The notes beneath the pieces were generated by a model that was not told the origin of the DNA, did not search any database, and saw only the letters and a program-made list of their open reading frames with translations. DNA of 46,955 bases from Teichococcus aerophilus (GTDB taxonomy: Bacteria; Pseudomonadota; Alphaproteobacteria; Acetobacterales; Acetobacteraceae). Positions within the stretch are counted from its first letter, which is position 1. Each line of letters begins with the position of its first letter. Shown here piece after piece: positions 1 to 7,121 of the stretch. The stretch is from contig NZ_JACTVA010000045.1 in NCBI RefSeq assembly GCF_014490485.1, positions 1 to 46,955 on the forward strand, written 5' to 3'. Position numbers and translations under genes: made by a program.

Positions 1-388
1 CACCGACGCCGCGACGCAGCAGCGCCCGCCCCGCCGGGACGGCCGCCCCAACCGCGGCCCCCGAGACGGCAACCGGGACGGCAACCGCGCCCCCCGCCCG
101 CAAGAGGGCCAGCCCGCCGAGGCACGCGACGCGACCCCCCGCCCGCCCCGCGAAGGCCGCCCCGAGTTCCGCCAGGGCGACCGCCCGCGTGGTCCGCGGG
201 ATGGCAACCGGGACGACCGCAATCGCGGCACGCGCGATGACCGCCCGCGTGGCGGCAACCGCGACCGCGACCAGCGCGGCGGCGGCAACGAGGGCCGGAC
301 CTACAGCTTCGATGCGCCGAAGCCTGCCAAGGCCGACCCGGACAGCCCCTTCGCGGTGCTGGCCAAGCTGAAGCTCGGCAAGGGCTGA
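1..388 (+). CDS. C-terminal tail of an ATP-dependent helicase (5' end outside window)
   Basis: An open frame enters from the left edge (codons begin at base 2) and stops at 386-388. It encodes about 128 residues. The first ~100 are a low-complexity tail rich in Arg, Gly, Asp, Asn and Pro (repeats such as RDGNRD and RGGNRD). It ends in a compact hydrophobic motif, SPFAVLAKLKLGKG. Alphaproteobacterial Suv3-like helicases carry this kind of disordered basic tail with a conserved SPFAxLAxLK end, and an S4 protein gene commonly follows them, as here. No helicase motif is inside the window, so the assignment rests on tail composition, the end motif and the neighbour. RG-rich tails generally bind RNA; that role is inferred here. 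Confidence 0.65.
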   Translation, partial: TDAATQQRPPRRDGRPNRGPRDGNRDGNRAPRPQEGQPAEARDATPRPPREGRPEFRQGDRPRGPRDGNRDDRNRGTRDDRPRGGNRDRDQRGGGNEGRTYSFDAPKPAKADPDSPFAVLAKLKLGKG

Positions 389-400
389 GGCTTCTCCGGC

Positions 401-688
401 GTGGCGGAAACCGAGGACCGTGACTGGCAGCGGTTGGACAAGTGGCTGTGGTGCGCCCGGGTGGCCAAGACCCGGGCGGAGTGCAGCCGCTTCGTCGAAC
501 GCGGCAGCATCCGCCTCAACCGCCAACCGGTGGATAAGCCGCACGCCAAGCTGCGCCCGGGCGATATCCTGACCCTGGCCTTCGGCCGCGCGGAAACCGG
601 GGTGGTGCGCGTCTGGCGGGTGGTCGCCCTGGCCGAGCGGCGCGGGCCGGCCCCCGAGGCGCGGACACTGTATGAGGAAGTGAGCTAG
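401..688 (+). CDS. hslR: S4-domain RNA-binding protein (HslR/Hsp15-like)
   Basis: A 95-residue protein starting at GTG 401, 12 bases after the helicase stop, so probably co-transcribed. The S4 fold covers about residues 10-60: RLDKWLWCARVAKTR, then a ridge with FVERGSIRLN and KPHAKLRPGDIL. This matches the Hsp15 family, which in Escherichia coli binds free 50S subunits carrying nascent chains and helps recycle them. The protein is shorter than E. coli Hsp15 (about 133 residues) and has only a short tail. The pairing with an RG-rich helicase suggests a shared role in RNA or ribosome maintenance; that part is inference. Confidence 0.85.
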   Translation: MAETEDRDWQRLDKWLWCARVAKTRAECSRFVERGSIRLNRQPVDKPHAKLRPGDILTLAFGRAETGVVRVWRVVALAERRGPAPEARTLYEEVS

Positions 689-695
689 AGCATAC

Positions 696-723
696 CCGGG
701 TCAGGCGGAATGGCCTGGCCCGG
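696..723 (+). terminator. Hairpin after the S4 gene
   Basis: CCGGGTCAGGC (696-706) pairs with GCCTGGCCCGG (713-723) through an 11-bp stem with one G-U wobble and a 6-base loop, eight bases after the hslR-like stop. There is no T tract, so it may be a weak terminator or 3' stabiliser rather than a classical intrinsic terminator. Confidence 0.45.
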
Positions 724-864
724 TGAAGACGCTCGCAAGACCAGGCAGCCAGGGCTGGCAGGCGAGCCCATGCCAACCCTACGGACTCTCCCCCCATCGC
801 GGCCGGGGCTATCGTGTTGTCGCGGATGGCCCGTGCTCGCCTCGTCCTTGCCGCGCGCCAGCAG

Positions 865-881
865 ATACCCTACCTGGGTAT
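865..881 (+). promoter_or_regulatory. Inverted-repeat operator candidate for DmeR
   Basis: ATACCC (865-870) and GGGTAT (876-881) form a perfect 6-bp inverted repeat with a 5-base spacer, ending three bases before the dmeR ATG at 885. FrmR/RcnR/DmeR-type regulators bind sites with a G/C tract flanked by AT/TA ends, and this one has ATA and TAT flanks. Its position would let the repressor block transcription start or ribosome entry for the whole dmeRF operon. No good Shine-Dalgarno sequence separates the repeat from the ATG, so the message may be leaderless. Confidence 0.6.
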
Positions 882-884
882 GGT

Positions 885-1166
885 ATGTCCCATCTCAGCT
901 CCTCCCAACAGAAGCAGGATCTGCTCAACCGCGTGCGGCGCATCGCCGGGCAGATCGAGGCCGTCGAACGCGCGCTGGCGGATGACGCCCCCTGCGCCGT
1001 CACTCTGCAACGCGTGGCAGCCGTGCGCGGGGCCATCAACGGCCTGATGGATGAGATCGTGGAGGAACACCTGCACGACCACGTCGCCCGCCCTGGCCTG
1101 ACCGACGCGGAACGTGCCGCCGGGGCCGAGGAACTCGCTGTCGTCATTCGCCGCTATTCCAAATAG
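885..1166 (+). CDS. dmeR: DmeR: metal-responsive FrmR/RcnR-family repressor
   Basis: A 93-residue all-helical regulator of the CsoR/RcnR/FrmR family (DUF156). Characteristic segments are LLNRVRRIAGQIEAVERAL, a central Cys (PCAVTLQRVAAVRGAINGLM), and EEHLHDHV near the end of the second helix. The Cys and the downstream His residues are those expected to bind Co(II) or Ni(II). The start MSHLSSSQQKQ was chosen because family members begin this way and it lies just after the operator; a longer in-frame extension back to 723 looks non-coding. dmeF follows after 7 bases, so the two form one operon. In rhizobia and Agrobacterium DmeR represses dmeRF until cobalt or nickel releases it. Confidence 0.88.
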   Translation: MSHLSSSQQKQDLLNRVRRIAGQIEAVERALADDAPCAVTLQRVAAVRGAINGLMDEIVEEHLHDHVARPGLTDAERAAGAEELAVVIRRYSK

Positions 1167-1173
1167 GTCCACC

Positions 1174-2091
1174 ATGACCCAGCAAGCCGCCCATGCGCAC
1201 GACCACGTCTTCCTCGGCCACGCCCATGACGAGAATGCGCGGCGTACCCGCTGGGTCGTCGCGCTGACGGCCGTGACCATGGTGGCGGAGATCGTCGCCG
1301 GCTCGGTCTTTGGCTCGATGGCGCTGCTGGCGGATGGCTTCCACATGGCCACCCATGCCGGTGCCCTGGCGGTGGCCGCCGGCGCCTATGCCTTCGCCCG
1401 CCGCCATGCGCATGACCGCCGCTTCAGCTTCGGCACAGGCAAGGTGGGAGATCTGGCGGGCTTCGCCTCGGCCATGGTGCTTGGCCTGGTGGCGCTAGGA
1501 ATTGCCTTGGAATCCGGCATGCGGCTGCTGGAGCCACGCGAGGTCGCCTTCGGCCAGGCGACGCTGGTGGCCGTGCTGGGGCTGGCGGTGAACCTGGTCA
1601 GCGCCCTGATGCTATCCGGTGGCCACCACCACCATCATGGCCCGGGCGAAGATCACCACCATGCCCATGCCCATGGCACGGACAACAACCTGCGGTCCGC
1701 CTACCTCCATGTGCTGGCGGATGCGCTGACCTCGGTCCTGGCCATCGTGGCGCTGCTGGCCGGCCGCTATCTGGGCTGGGTGTGGCTGGACCCGCTGATG
1801 GGCGTGGTTGGCGCGGTGGTCATCGCCCGCTGGTCCTGGTCCCTCATGCGGCAGACCGCCGCCGTGCTGCTGGACACGTCCAACCCCGCCCTGGAAGCCG
1901 AGATGCGCGAGCATGTGGAAGGTCCGGGCGATGCCCTGATCATCGACCTGCATGTCTGGCGGGTCGGGCCGGAAGCCCATGCCGCCATTGTCAGCGTCAC
2001 GGGCACGCCGGATGCCGGCACCATCCGCGCCCGTCTGGCGCCCGTTCACGAACTGGCGCATCTGACAGTGGAATGCCAACCGGCTTCATGA
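1174..2091 (+). CDS. dmeF: DmeF: Co(II)/Ni(II) efflux transporter, CDF family
   Basis: A 305-residue cation diffusion facilitator that exports divalent metal across the inner membrane in exchange for protons. It starts at ATG 1174, 7 bases after dmeR. The N-terminus is His-rich (HAHDHVFLGHAHD). Membrane helices follow, with the metal-site segments ADGFHMATHAG (about residue 50) and YLHVLADALTSV (about residue 180). FGTGKVGDLAGFASA is typical of the DmeF branch. Between helices IV and V is a long histidine cluster (GGHHHHHGPGEDHHHAHAHG). The C-terminal domain (about 225-305) is the usual cytoplasmic dimerisation domain. The pairing with dmeR and the His-rich loop favour cobalt/nickel over zinc as the main substrate. 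Confidence 0.9.
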   Translation: MTQQAAHAHDHVFLGHAHDENARRTRWVVALTAVTMVAEIVAGSVFGSMALLADGFHMATHAGALAVAAGAYAFARRHAHDRRFSFGTGKVGDLAGFASAMVLGLVALGIALESGMRLLEPREVAFGQATLVAVLGLAVNLVSALMLSGGHHHHHGPGEDHHHAHAHGTDNNLRSAYLHVLADALTSVLAIVALLAGRYLGWVWLDPLMGVVGAVVIARWSWSLMRQTAAVLLDTSNPALEAEMREHVEGPGDALIIDLHVWRVGPEAHAAIVSVTGTPDAGTIRARLAPVHELAHLTVECQPAS

Positions 2092-2161
2092 ATGGTCTGA
2101 GGTTGTACTCTGAAGGCTGGGAAGTGATCACCCGCGCCTCTTCCCCGCGCGTTTCGCGTCA

Positions 2162-2464
2162 GGGCGGATCGACATGCAGCCGCGGGCAGAAAGGCTGGGG
2201 AAAGAATTCCCCAGGCCCCTTCTTTTTTTCTCCGAGTCTTTTGGGTGTGAATACCGGGGGGGCGTCGGCCATTCCGGGCCAGGCCGGAGTACGCCGAAGG
2301 TGCGTGACCGCCGGAGGCCGATCATTCAGCCCGGATGGCTCACGTCCTTGCTCATGGCCGCACCCGCCAGTCTGAAGCCCCACGCCAACTGACAGAAAAA
2401 GATGGGGTTCCAGGGGAACTCTTTCCCCTGACCTTTTCTCCCCCGCCGAATGTCGATCGGCCCC
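2162..2464. repeat. Intergenic repeat A (about 300 bp, inverted ends)
   Basis: Non-coding element filling most of the 402-base gap between the convergent dmeF and methyltransferase genes. The outer ends are inverted copies: GGATCGACATGCAGCC on the left, and the reverse complement of the right end reads CGATCGACATTCGGC. Similarity continues inwards for about 60 bases through a GGGGAAAGAATTCCCC hairpin and a pyrimidine run, CCCCTTCTTTTTTTC. The reverse complement of the whole element aligns with copy D (23859-24178), and the arms match copies B, C and E. There is no credible ORF. Each arm looks like an intrinsic terminator, one per direction, so the element may end transcription from both neighbours. 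Family identity and mobility are inferred. Confidence 0.75.
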
Positions 2465-2493
2465 AGGGTTATGGGCTTCAGGCCGCAAAACCC

Positions 2494-3303
2494 CTACCTC
2501 TCCTCCCGCTCCTCGCCCGGTGAGAAGCGCATCGCCGCCGGCATCAGCACGCGCCGGCCTTTGGCGGGCAGGGCGTTCACCGGCATGGCGCCGAACATTT
2601 CCTTGCGGGCTTCCACGATGGCCACGCCGGCGAAGCGCGGGGCCAGGGCGCGCCCGGCGCGTTCCCAGATGCCGGCGCCGCGCAGCAGCAGCCGGGTGCG
2701 GAAGGGCGGCACGAAGAGCGCCACCCGACGGCGCTCCACCGTGAACATGGTGCGCTCCAGCAGGCGGGAGAGCTGGCCGGGGGAATAGGGGCGGCCCTGG
2801 CCGAAGGGGGTGGTATCCAGGTGGGCCCAGACGCCGCGCCTGTTGGGCACCACCACCAGCAGGCGGCCATCCTCCTTCAGCACGCGCCACACCTCGCGCA
2901 GCAGGCGGCGGCCGTTCTCAGCGGTCTCCAGCCCATGCACCAGCAGCACGTTGTCGAAGGAGAAGTCCGGGAAGGGCAGTTCCGTCTCCTCCACCAGCGT
3001 GGCCAGGTTGGGCTCGCCGCGCGGCCAGGGCAGCACGCCGGCCTCGGCGGTGCCGGCGGCCAGGGTGCGTTCGGCATGGTCCCGCCACAGGCGCAGGTAG
3101 GGGTTGGCATGGCCCAGACCCAGCACCTGCCGCCCGGTCAGGTCCGGCCACATTTCCTGCAGCCGCGCGCGCAACAGCCGCGCCGCCACCCGGCCGGTGG
3201 GCGATGCGTAAAAATCCCGGTGGGGGAATTCCCGTTGGGAATGTTCCCGGTGCTGGACCTCCCGCCGATGGGACTCGGGGGGGGCGTGGACCTCCGCGCG
3301 CAT
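2494..3303 (-). CDS. Class I SAM-dependent methyltransferase
   Basis: A 269-residue protein if started at ATG 3303; the conserved part begins around DFYASPTGRVAARLLRARL (about residue 30), so a later start is possible. The SAM-binding motif is degenerate, VLGLGHANPYLRLW. Then come FDNVLLVHGLE and a Methyltransf_11-like strand, EVWRVLKEDGRLLVVVPNRRG. The C-terminal half is rich in Arg and ends REER. The substrate cannot be told from sequence. The gene is divergent from gloB with 72 bases between the starts, where both promoters must lie. A neighbour of glyoxalase II in many alphaproteobacteria is a methyltransferase of this kind, which suggests a conserved pairing (recollection, not checked). 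Confidence 0.8.
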   Translation of the reverse strand: MRAEVHAPPESHRREVQHREHSQREFPHRDFYASPTGRVAARLLRARLQEMWPDLTGRQVLGLGHANPYLRLWRDHAERTLAAGTAEAGVLPWPRGEPNLATLVEETELPFPDFSFDNVLLVHGLETAENGRRLLREVWRVLKEDGRLLVVVPNRRGVWAHLDTTPFGQGRPYSPGQLSRLLERTMFTVERRRVALFVPPFRTRLLLRGAGIWERAGRALAPRFAGVAIVEARKEMFGAMPVNALPAKGRRVLMPAAMRFSPGEEREER

Positions 3304-3375
3304 GCACCCGATATAGGGAGGGAAGCGTGACCTGACACGTCCTTCCTGCGGGACGATGAAGAAGAGGACGATGCG

Positions 3376-4107
3376 ATGACCGTGACGGTCCAGGCAGTGC
3401 CCTGCCTTTCCGACAACTACGCCTGGCTTCTGCGGGATACCGCCACCGGCACCGTGGCCATCTGCGACCCGGGCGAGGCCACGCCGATCATCGCCGCACT
3501 GGACGCCGCCGGTGGCCGCTGCGACCTGATCATCCTCACCCACCACCATGGGGACCATGTGAACGGCGTGGATGAGGTGCGGGCCAAGTACGGCGCCAAG
3601 GTCATCGGCGCGCAGGCGGATGTGCACCGGCTGCCGGCGCTGGACCAATCCGTCATCCCCGGCGACACCATCAAGGTGGGGGAGACGGAGGCGCAGGTCA
3701 TCGACAGCCCCGGCCATACGCTGGGCCACGTGGCCTACCACTTCGCCGATGGCGACGTGCTGCTGTGCGGCGATACCCTGTTCTCGCTGGGCTGCGGCCG
3801 GTTGCTGGAGGGCACGGCGGCCGACATGTTCAAGGCGCTTTCCCTGCTGAAGCCGCTGCCGCCAGAGACCCTGGTCTGCGCCGGGCATGAATACACCGAG
3901 AGCAATGCCCGCTTCGCCGTGACGGTGGAGCCGGAGAACGAGGCTTTGCGCCGCAAGGCCGAGGCCGTCGCCGCCGCCCGTGCCGCCGGCCAGCCTACCC
4001 TGCCGGTGACGCTGGGCGAGGAGATGCAGACCAACCCGTTCCTGCGCGCGGCGACGGTGGAGCGCCTGGCCGAGATCCGCAGCGCCAAGGACAATTTCCG
4101 TGGCTGA
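3376..4107 (+). CDS. gloB: Hydroxyacylglutathione hydrolase (glyoxalase II)
   Basis: A 243-residue metallo-beta-lactamase-fold enzyme that hydrolyses S-D-lactoylglutathione to D-lactate and glutathione, the second step of methylglyoxal detoxification. It begins MTVTVQAVPCLSDNYAW, typical of GloB, and has the metal motif THHHGDHVNG (residues 55-64), the second-site segment DSPGHTLGHVAYH, LLCGDTLFSLGCGR, and CAGHEYTESNARFA. The C-terminal glutathione-binding region is complete. Purine-rich AGAAGAGGA precedes the ATG. It is the first gene of a four-gene operon; its last 8 bases overlap the GTG start of the glutathione S-transferase gene. Confidence 0.95.
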   Translation: MTVTVQAVPCLSDNYAWLLRDTATGTVAICDPGEATPIIAALDAAGGRCDLIILTHHHGDHVNGVDEVRAKYGAKVIGAQADVHRLPALDQSVIPGDTIKVGETEAQVIDSPGHTLGHVAYHFADGDVLLCGDTLFSLGCGRLLEGTAADMFKALSLLKPLPPETLVCAGHEYTESNARFAVTVEPENEALRRKAEAVAAARAAGQPTLPVTLGEEMQTNPFLRAATVERLAEIRSAKDNFRG

Positions 4108-4720
4108 GCCCCTCAGCCAGCCGACGCTGCGGCTGTTCTATTCCTCCGGCAGCCCCTTCGTGCGGAAGGTCATGATCTGCGCCATCCTGCGCGGGCTGGA
4201 CAAGCGGCTGGAGCTGCTCACCACCAACCCGCATGTCAGCCCGCCGGAGCTGCTGGCGCAGAACCCGCTCTCCAAGGTGCCGTGCCTGGTGCCATCGGAC
4301 GATCTGCCGATCTTCGACAGCCGGGTGATCTGCGAGTACCTGGACAATCTCGGCACCGCCTCCCCCCTCTTCCCGGATCCGGGGCCGGAGCGGACAGGCT
4401 CCCTGGTGCTGCAGGCGTTGGGGGACGGCATCATGGATGCGGCCGTGGCCCGCCGCATCCAACAGCCCTGGCCGCGGGACGAGGGCCGCCAGGCCTTCGA
4501 CGCCCGGCAGAAAGCCGCCATCGACCGCTCGCTGGACTGGCTGGAGCAGTACCCGCCGGGGCCGTTGCGCGACATCGGCAGCATCGCCGTCGCCTGCGCG
4601 CTGGGATACCTGGATTTCCGCTTCGGCGCGGAGCCCTGGCGCGACAGCCGGCCCAGCTTGGCGGCATGGTTCACCAAGGCCGCCAGCCATCCCGCCATGG
4701 CGGAGACGGTGCCGGCGTGA
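4100..4720 (+). CDS. Glutathione S-transferase family protein
   Basis: A 206-residue GST. The N-terminal thioredoxin-like domain runs over about residues 9-85: LRLFYSSGSPFVRKVMI carries the Ser that replaces a catalytic Cys or Tyr, NPLSKVPCLV holds the cis-Pro, and the glutathione-binding FDSRVICEYLD follows. The helical C-terminal domain has the capping segment GSIAVACALGYLDFRF. The GTG start at 4100 overlaps the end of gloB, and the stop overlaps the GTG of the next gene (GTGA), implying translational coupling. It probably conjugates or transfers glutathione on the same electrophiles that GloB handles; the substrate is unknown. Confidence 0.9.
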   Translation: MAEPLSQPTLRLFYSSGSPFVRKVMICAILRGLDKRLELLTTNPHVSPPELLAQNPLSKVPCLVPSDDLPIFDSRVICEYLDNLGTASPLFPDPGPERTGSLVLQALGDGIMDAAVARRIQQPWPRDEGRQAFDARQKAAIDRSLDWLEQYPPGPLRDIGSIAVACALGYLDFRFGAEPWRDSRPSLAAWFTKAASHPAMAETVPA

Positions 4721-5166
4721 TTCCGCCGGACCTGCGGGACCCTGCCTTGCCGGCGGCGGCGGTGATCGCGGCGCTGGGCCTCGCCCCGCACCCGGAGGGC
4801 GGCCACTACCGCGAGATCTGGCGGGACACACCCGCTGGCGGCGGCCGTGGCAGCGGCACCGCCATCTACTTCCTACTGGCAGCCGGTGAGAGCAGCCACT
4901 GGCACCGGGTGGACGCTACGGAATGCTGGCACTGGTATGCCGGCGGCCCGCTGGCGCTCTCCATCTCGGATGGCCAGGGCGTCGAGGAGAAACTTGTGGG
5001 GCCGGATCTGTCCGCCGGCCAGCAGCCCTTCGGCCTTGTGCCACAGGGTTGGTGGCAGGCGGCGCGGCCGCTGGCGGGCTGGACGCTGGTGGGCTGCACC
5101 GTCAGCCCGGCCTTCGACTTCGCCGGGTTCGAGCTGGCGCCGCCCAGTTGGCAACCCGCGCCATGA
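4717..5166 (+). CDS. Cupin-domain protein (DUF985/Cupin_5 family)
   Basis: A 149-residue single-domain cupin. It begins at GTG 4717, overlapping the GST stop by four bases. Family hallmarks are LGLAPHPEGGHYREIWRD near the N-terminus, TAIYFLLAAGESSHWHRVD, and ECWHWYAGGPLALSIS; the last third is the usual barrel ending in GFELAPPSW. DUF985 proteins are predicted sugar- or small-molecule-binding cupins without an established reaction. The operon position (gloB, gst, cupin, methyltransferase) suggests a role in disposal of reactive carbonyl compounds or their products; this is inference. Confidence 0.85.
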   Translation: MIPPDLRDPALPAAAVIAALGLAPHPEGGHYREIWRDTPAGGGRGSGTAIYFLLAAGESSHWHRVDATECWHWYAGGPLALSISDGQGVEEKLVGPDLSAGQQPFGLVPQGWWQAARPLAGWTLVGCTVSPAFDFAGFELAPPSWQPAP

Positions 5167-5771
5167 GCGACAGCCAGGCCTGGGATGCCCGCTACGACGC
5201 CCAGCCCTGGATGTTCGGGCAGGCGCCCAACCGCTACCTGGAAAGCCTTGCGGCCCGCCTGCCGGCGCGGGGCGAAGCCCTGGCGCTGGGCGATGGGGAG
5301 GGCCGCAACGGACTATTCCTGGCGCGCCATGGCCTGGCGGTGACGGCGGTGGACTGGTCCGCCACCGGCATGGCGCGCGCTTCCGCCTGGGCGGCGGCGG
5401 AGGGGGTGGCGCTGCGCACCGAGACTGCCGACCTGACGCAATGGTCCTGGCCGGAAGCGCGGTTCGACGTCATCGCCTGGATCTTCCTGCACCTGCCGCC
5501 GGAGGACCGTGAAGCGGTGGTGGCAGGCGCGCTGCGCGCCCTGGCGCCCGGCGGCCTGCTGGTGCTGGAGTGTTTCTCGCCCGCCCAGCAGGGCCGCCGC
5601 AGCGGCGGGCCGCGCGATCCCGCGCTGCTGTGGACGCGCGAGCTGGCGGACAGCGCCTTCGCGACGCTGGATGTCCTGGAATGTCTGGAGGGCTGCGTGC
5701 ATCTCGATGAAGGCCCCAAGCACCAGGGACCCGCCGAGGTCGTACGCGGGGCATGGCGCAAGCCCGGCTGA
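5163..5771 (+). CDS. SAM-dependent methyltransferase (TehB-like)
   Basis: A 202-residue class I methyltransferase starting at ATG 5163, overlapping the cupin stop by four bases (ATGA). Features are WDARYDAQPWMFGQAPNRYL at the N-terminus, the SAM motif ALALGDGEGRNGLFLAR, the acidic motif VTAVDWSATGMARA, and FDVIAWIFLHLPPEDR followed by ALAPGGLLVLECFSP. The N-terminus and motif I variant resemble the TehB/thiopurine-methyltransferase-like group, which can methylate tellurite or thiols. The true substrate is unknown. It is the last gene of the gloB operon; the terminator at 5794 follows. Confidence 0.85.
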   Translation: MSDSQAWDARYDAQPWMFGQAPNRYLESLAARLPARGEALALGDGEGRNGLFLARHGLAVTAVDWSATGMARASAWAAAEGVALRTETADLTQWSWPEARFDVIAWIFLHLPPEDREAVVAGALRALAPGGLLVLECFSPAQQGRRSGGPRDPALLWTRELADSAFATLDVLECLEGCVHLDEGPKHQGPAEVVRGAWRKPG

Positions 5772-5793
5772 CGCCACCACCCGCACGCAGAAA

Positions 5794-5819
5794 AGGCCGG
5801 GAAATTCATTCCCCGGCCT
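5794..5819. terminator. Bidirectional hairpin terminator, solo arm of the repeat family
   Basis: AGGCCGGG (5794-5801) pairs with CCCGGCCT (5812-5819) around a 10-base loop, between convergent genes ending at 5771 and 5853. The left flank GCAGAAAAGG and the loop AAATTCATT resemble the arms of repeats A-E, so this may be a single remaining arm. Confidence 0.65.
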
Positions 5820-5852
5820 CGCTGCTTCCCCGGGCTTCATGCTTCCCTGGCC

Positions 5853-6374
5853 TTAGCGCCCGGTGAACCCCACCTTGGCATTCTCACCCGAATGGGCCGG
5901 CTTGCCGGTGGCCAGCGCCTTGGCGTAGCCGAAGGCAAAGGTCAGGTTGGACGAGATGGCGTCCCAGTACTCCGCCTGCTCGATCTGCACCGCGATCAGC
6001 GCGATGCCATCGCCTTCCGGGCCTTCCGGCAGCCAGGTGCGCAGGTCCTCGGTCCAGAGTTCCTTGTTCTTCGCCTTGTCCCGCACCACCCGCGCAGTGC
6101 CGGAGACGGAAACGAAGTCCTGCCCCTTGGGGTCGGAGTAGCCCAGCAGCACGTGCCGGTCGCTTTCCAGCTCGGCAATCTTCGGGCTGTCGTCGCGGGT
6201 GAAGAACCAGAGCGTCTTGCCGTCCGCATCGGGCTTCTGCGCCCGCATCGGCCGGCCATGCAGGTGGCCATTGGAATCCGTCGTCACCATCATGGCGACC
6301 TGGATGTCCTGGATCATCTCGCGCACCTTGATGCGCATCTCATCCTCGTTGCGCGGCGGCTCGGCATTGGCCAT
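5853..6374 (-). CDS. Pyridoxamine 5'-phosphate oxidase-fold protein (general stress protein 26 family)
   Basis: A 173-residue split-barrel flavin-binding-type protein. After a charged start (MANAEPPRNEDEMRIKV) come MMVTTDSNGHLHGRPMRAQK, TLWFFTRDDSPKIAELESD and LLGYSDPKGQDFVSVSGTARVV, the pattern of the YzzA/GSP26 group within the PNPOx-like clan. It ends with the expected C-terminal part, AEYWDAISSNLTFAFGYAKA. These proteins bind FMN or FAD and are often stress-induced; the reaction is not known. It has its own upstream region of about 280 bases and converges on the gloB operon. Confidence 0.88.
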   Translation of the reverse strand: MANAEPPRNEDEMRIKVREMIQDIQVAMMVTTDSNGHLHGRPMRAQKPDADGKTLWFFTRDDSPKIAELESDRHVLLGYSDPKGQDFVSVSGTARVVRDKAKNKELWTEDLRTWLPEGPEGDGIALIAVQIEQAEYWDAISSNLTFAFGYAKALATGKPAHSGENAKVGFTGR

Positions 6375-6498
6375 GGCGATGTCTCCCTGCTGTGTCAGGG
6401 AAGGAACGGCCCGCCCGTCATCCGGTTGCGCCTGCGCTCCCTGGCCGCCCGGCAGCGTGAACCATGCCCCTGAAAGCCACGGGAGGTATTTCAGACCT

Positions 6499-6562
6499 AT
6501 GCTCGAGCCGATGTCGTCCGCGCTCGGCCGATCCGGTCCGCAACGATCAAACCCTGGAGCAT
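6499..6562. repeat. Possible short dispersed repeat with ATGCTC/GAGCAT ends
   Basis: The 281-base gap 6375-6655 has no gene. Within it ATGCTC (6499-6504) and GAGCAT (6557-6562) are inverted, and the right side reads GATCAAACCCTGGAGCATG. That end resembles GAGCATGAT-type dispersed repeats of alphaproteobacteria as I remember them. Only one copy is in the window, so this is tentative. Confidence 0.25.
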
Positions 6563-6655
6563 GATGCGGTCACTATCGTGCACGCAGCCTGCTCTCAGCC
6601 TCTATCTGATCGCGTCATTCAGGCCTTTCGGTGCCTCCACCTCAGGCCATCACGC

Positions 6656-7090
6656 CTAGGTGGCCGGGCTGCCCTCGACCGTCTCGCTGCCCTTGCGCCA
6701 GCGGTGGGTGGAGCTGCCGAAGGCCACCATCTCGCCCGCCGCGTTGAACACCTCGGTACGGACGAAATAGATATTGCGGCCGTGCGAGACCATCTTCGCC
6801 TCCGCCACCACCCGCCCCGCCGGCACCTGGCCGGTGAAGCGGCAATCCAGGTCGATCGTCACCGCCTTGCGGGTGTTGCCGGGCACGCTGCACCACAGGC
6901 CGCACATGCCCGCCGCCTGGTCGATGATCGACAGGATGGCGCCGCCATGGACGATGTTGCTGCGGTTCATGTGGTCCGGCCCCGCCAGCATCACCATGCG
7001 GGCAAAGCCTTCGCGCCACTCATCCACCTCCATGCCCAGCAGGCGGTGGTAGGGCGCGGAATGCTTCACGGGATTCGGGTCGCTGGACAT
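6656..7090 (-). CDS. PaaI-family acyl-CoA thioesterase (hot-dog fold)
   Basis: A 144-residue hot-dog-fold thioesterase. The start MSSDPNPVKHSAPYHRLLG (7090) was chosen because upstream sequence in the same frame is unrelated and overlaps the racemase gene. The catalytic helix signature is NIVHGGAILSIIDQAAG, followed by AVTIDLDCRFTGQVPAG and FVRTEVFNAAGEMVAFGSS. Enzymes of this family hydrolyse short or aromatic acyl-CoA thioesters. The gene lies 31 bases downstream of the racemase-like gene on the same strand and is probably co-transcribed with it. Confidence 0.88.
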   Translation of the reverse strand: MSSDPNPVKHSAPYHRLLGMEVDEWREGFARMVMLAGPDHMNRSNIVHGGAILSIIDQAAGMCGLWCSVPGNTRKAVTIDLDCRFTGQVPAGRVVAEAKMVSHGRNIYFVRTEVFNAAGEMVAFGSSTHRWRKGSETVEGSPAT

Positions 7091-7121
7091 GACATTTGGG
7101 TGCCCGGCGTGGAGGCTGCCG

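Noticed and set aside
2494-3888. A 464-residue version of the methyltransferase reaching back into gloB
   Set aside because: The extra N-terminal 195 residues are antisense to gloB and unlike any methyltransferase; a start at or after 3303 is far better.
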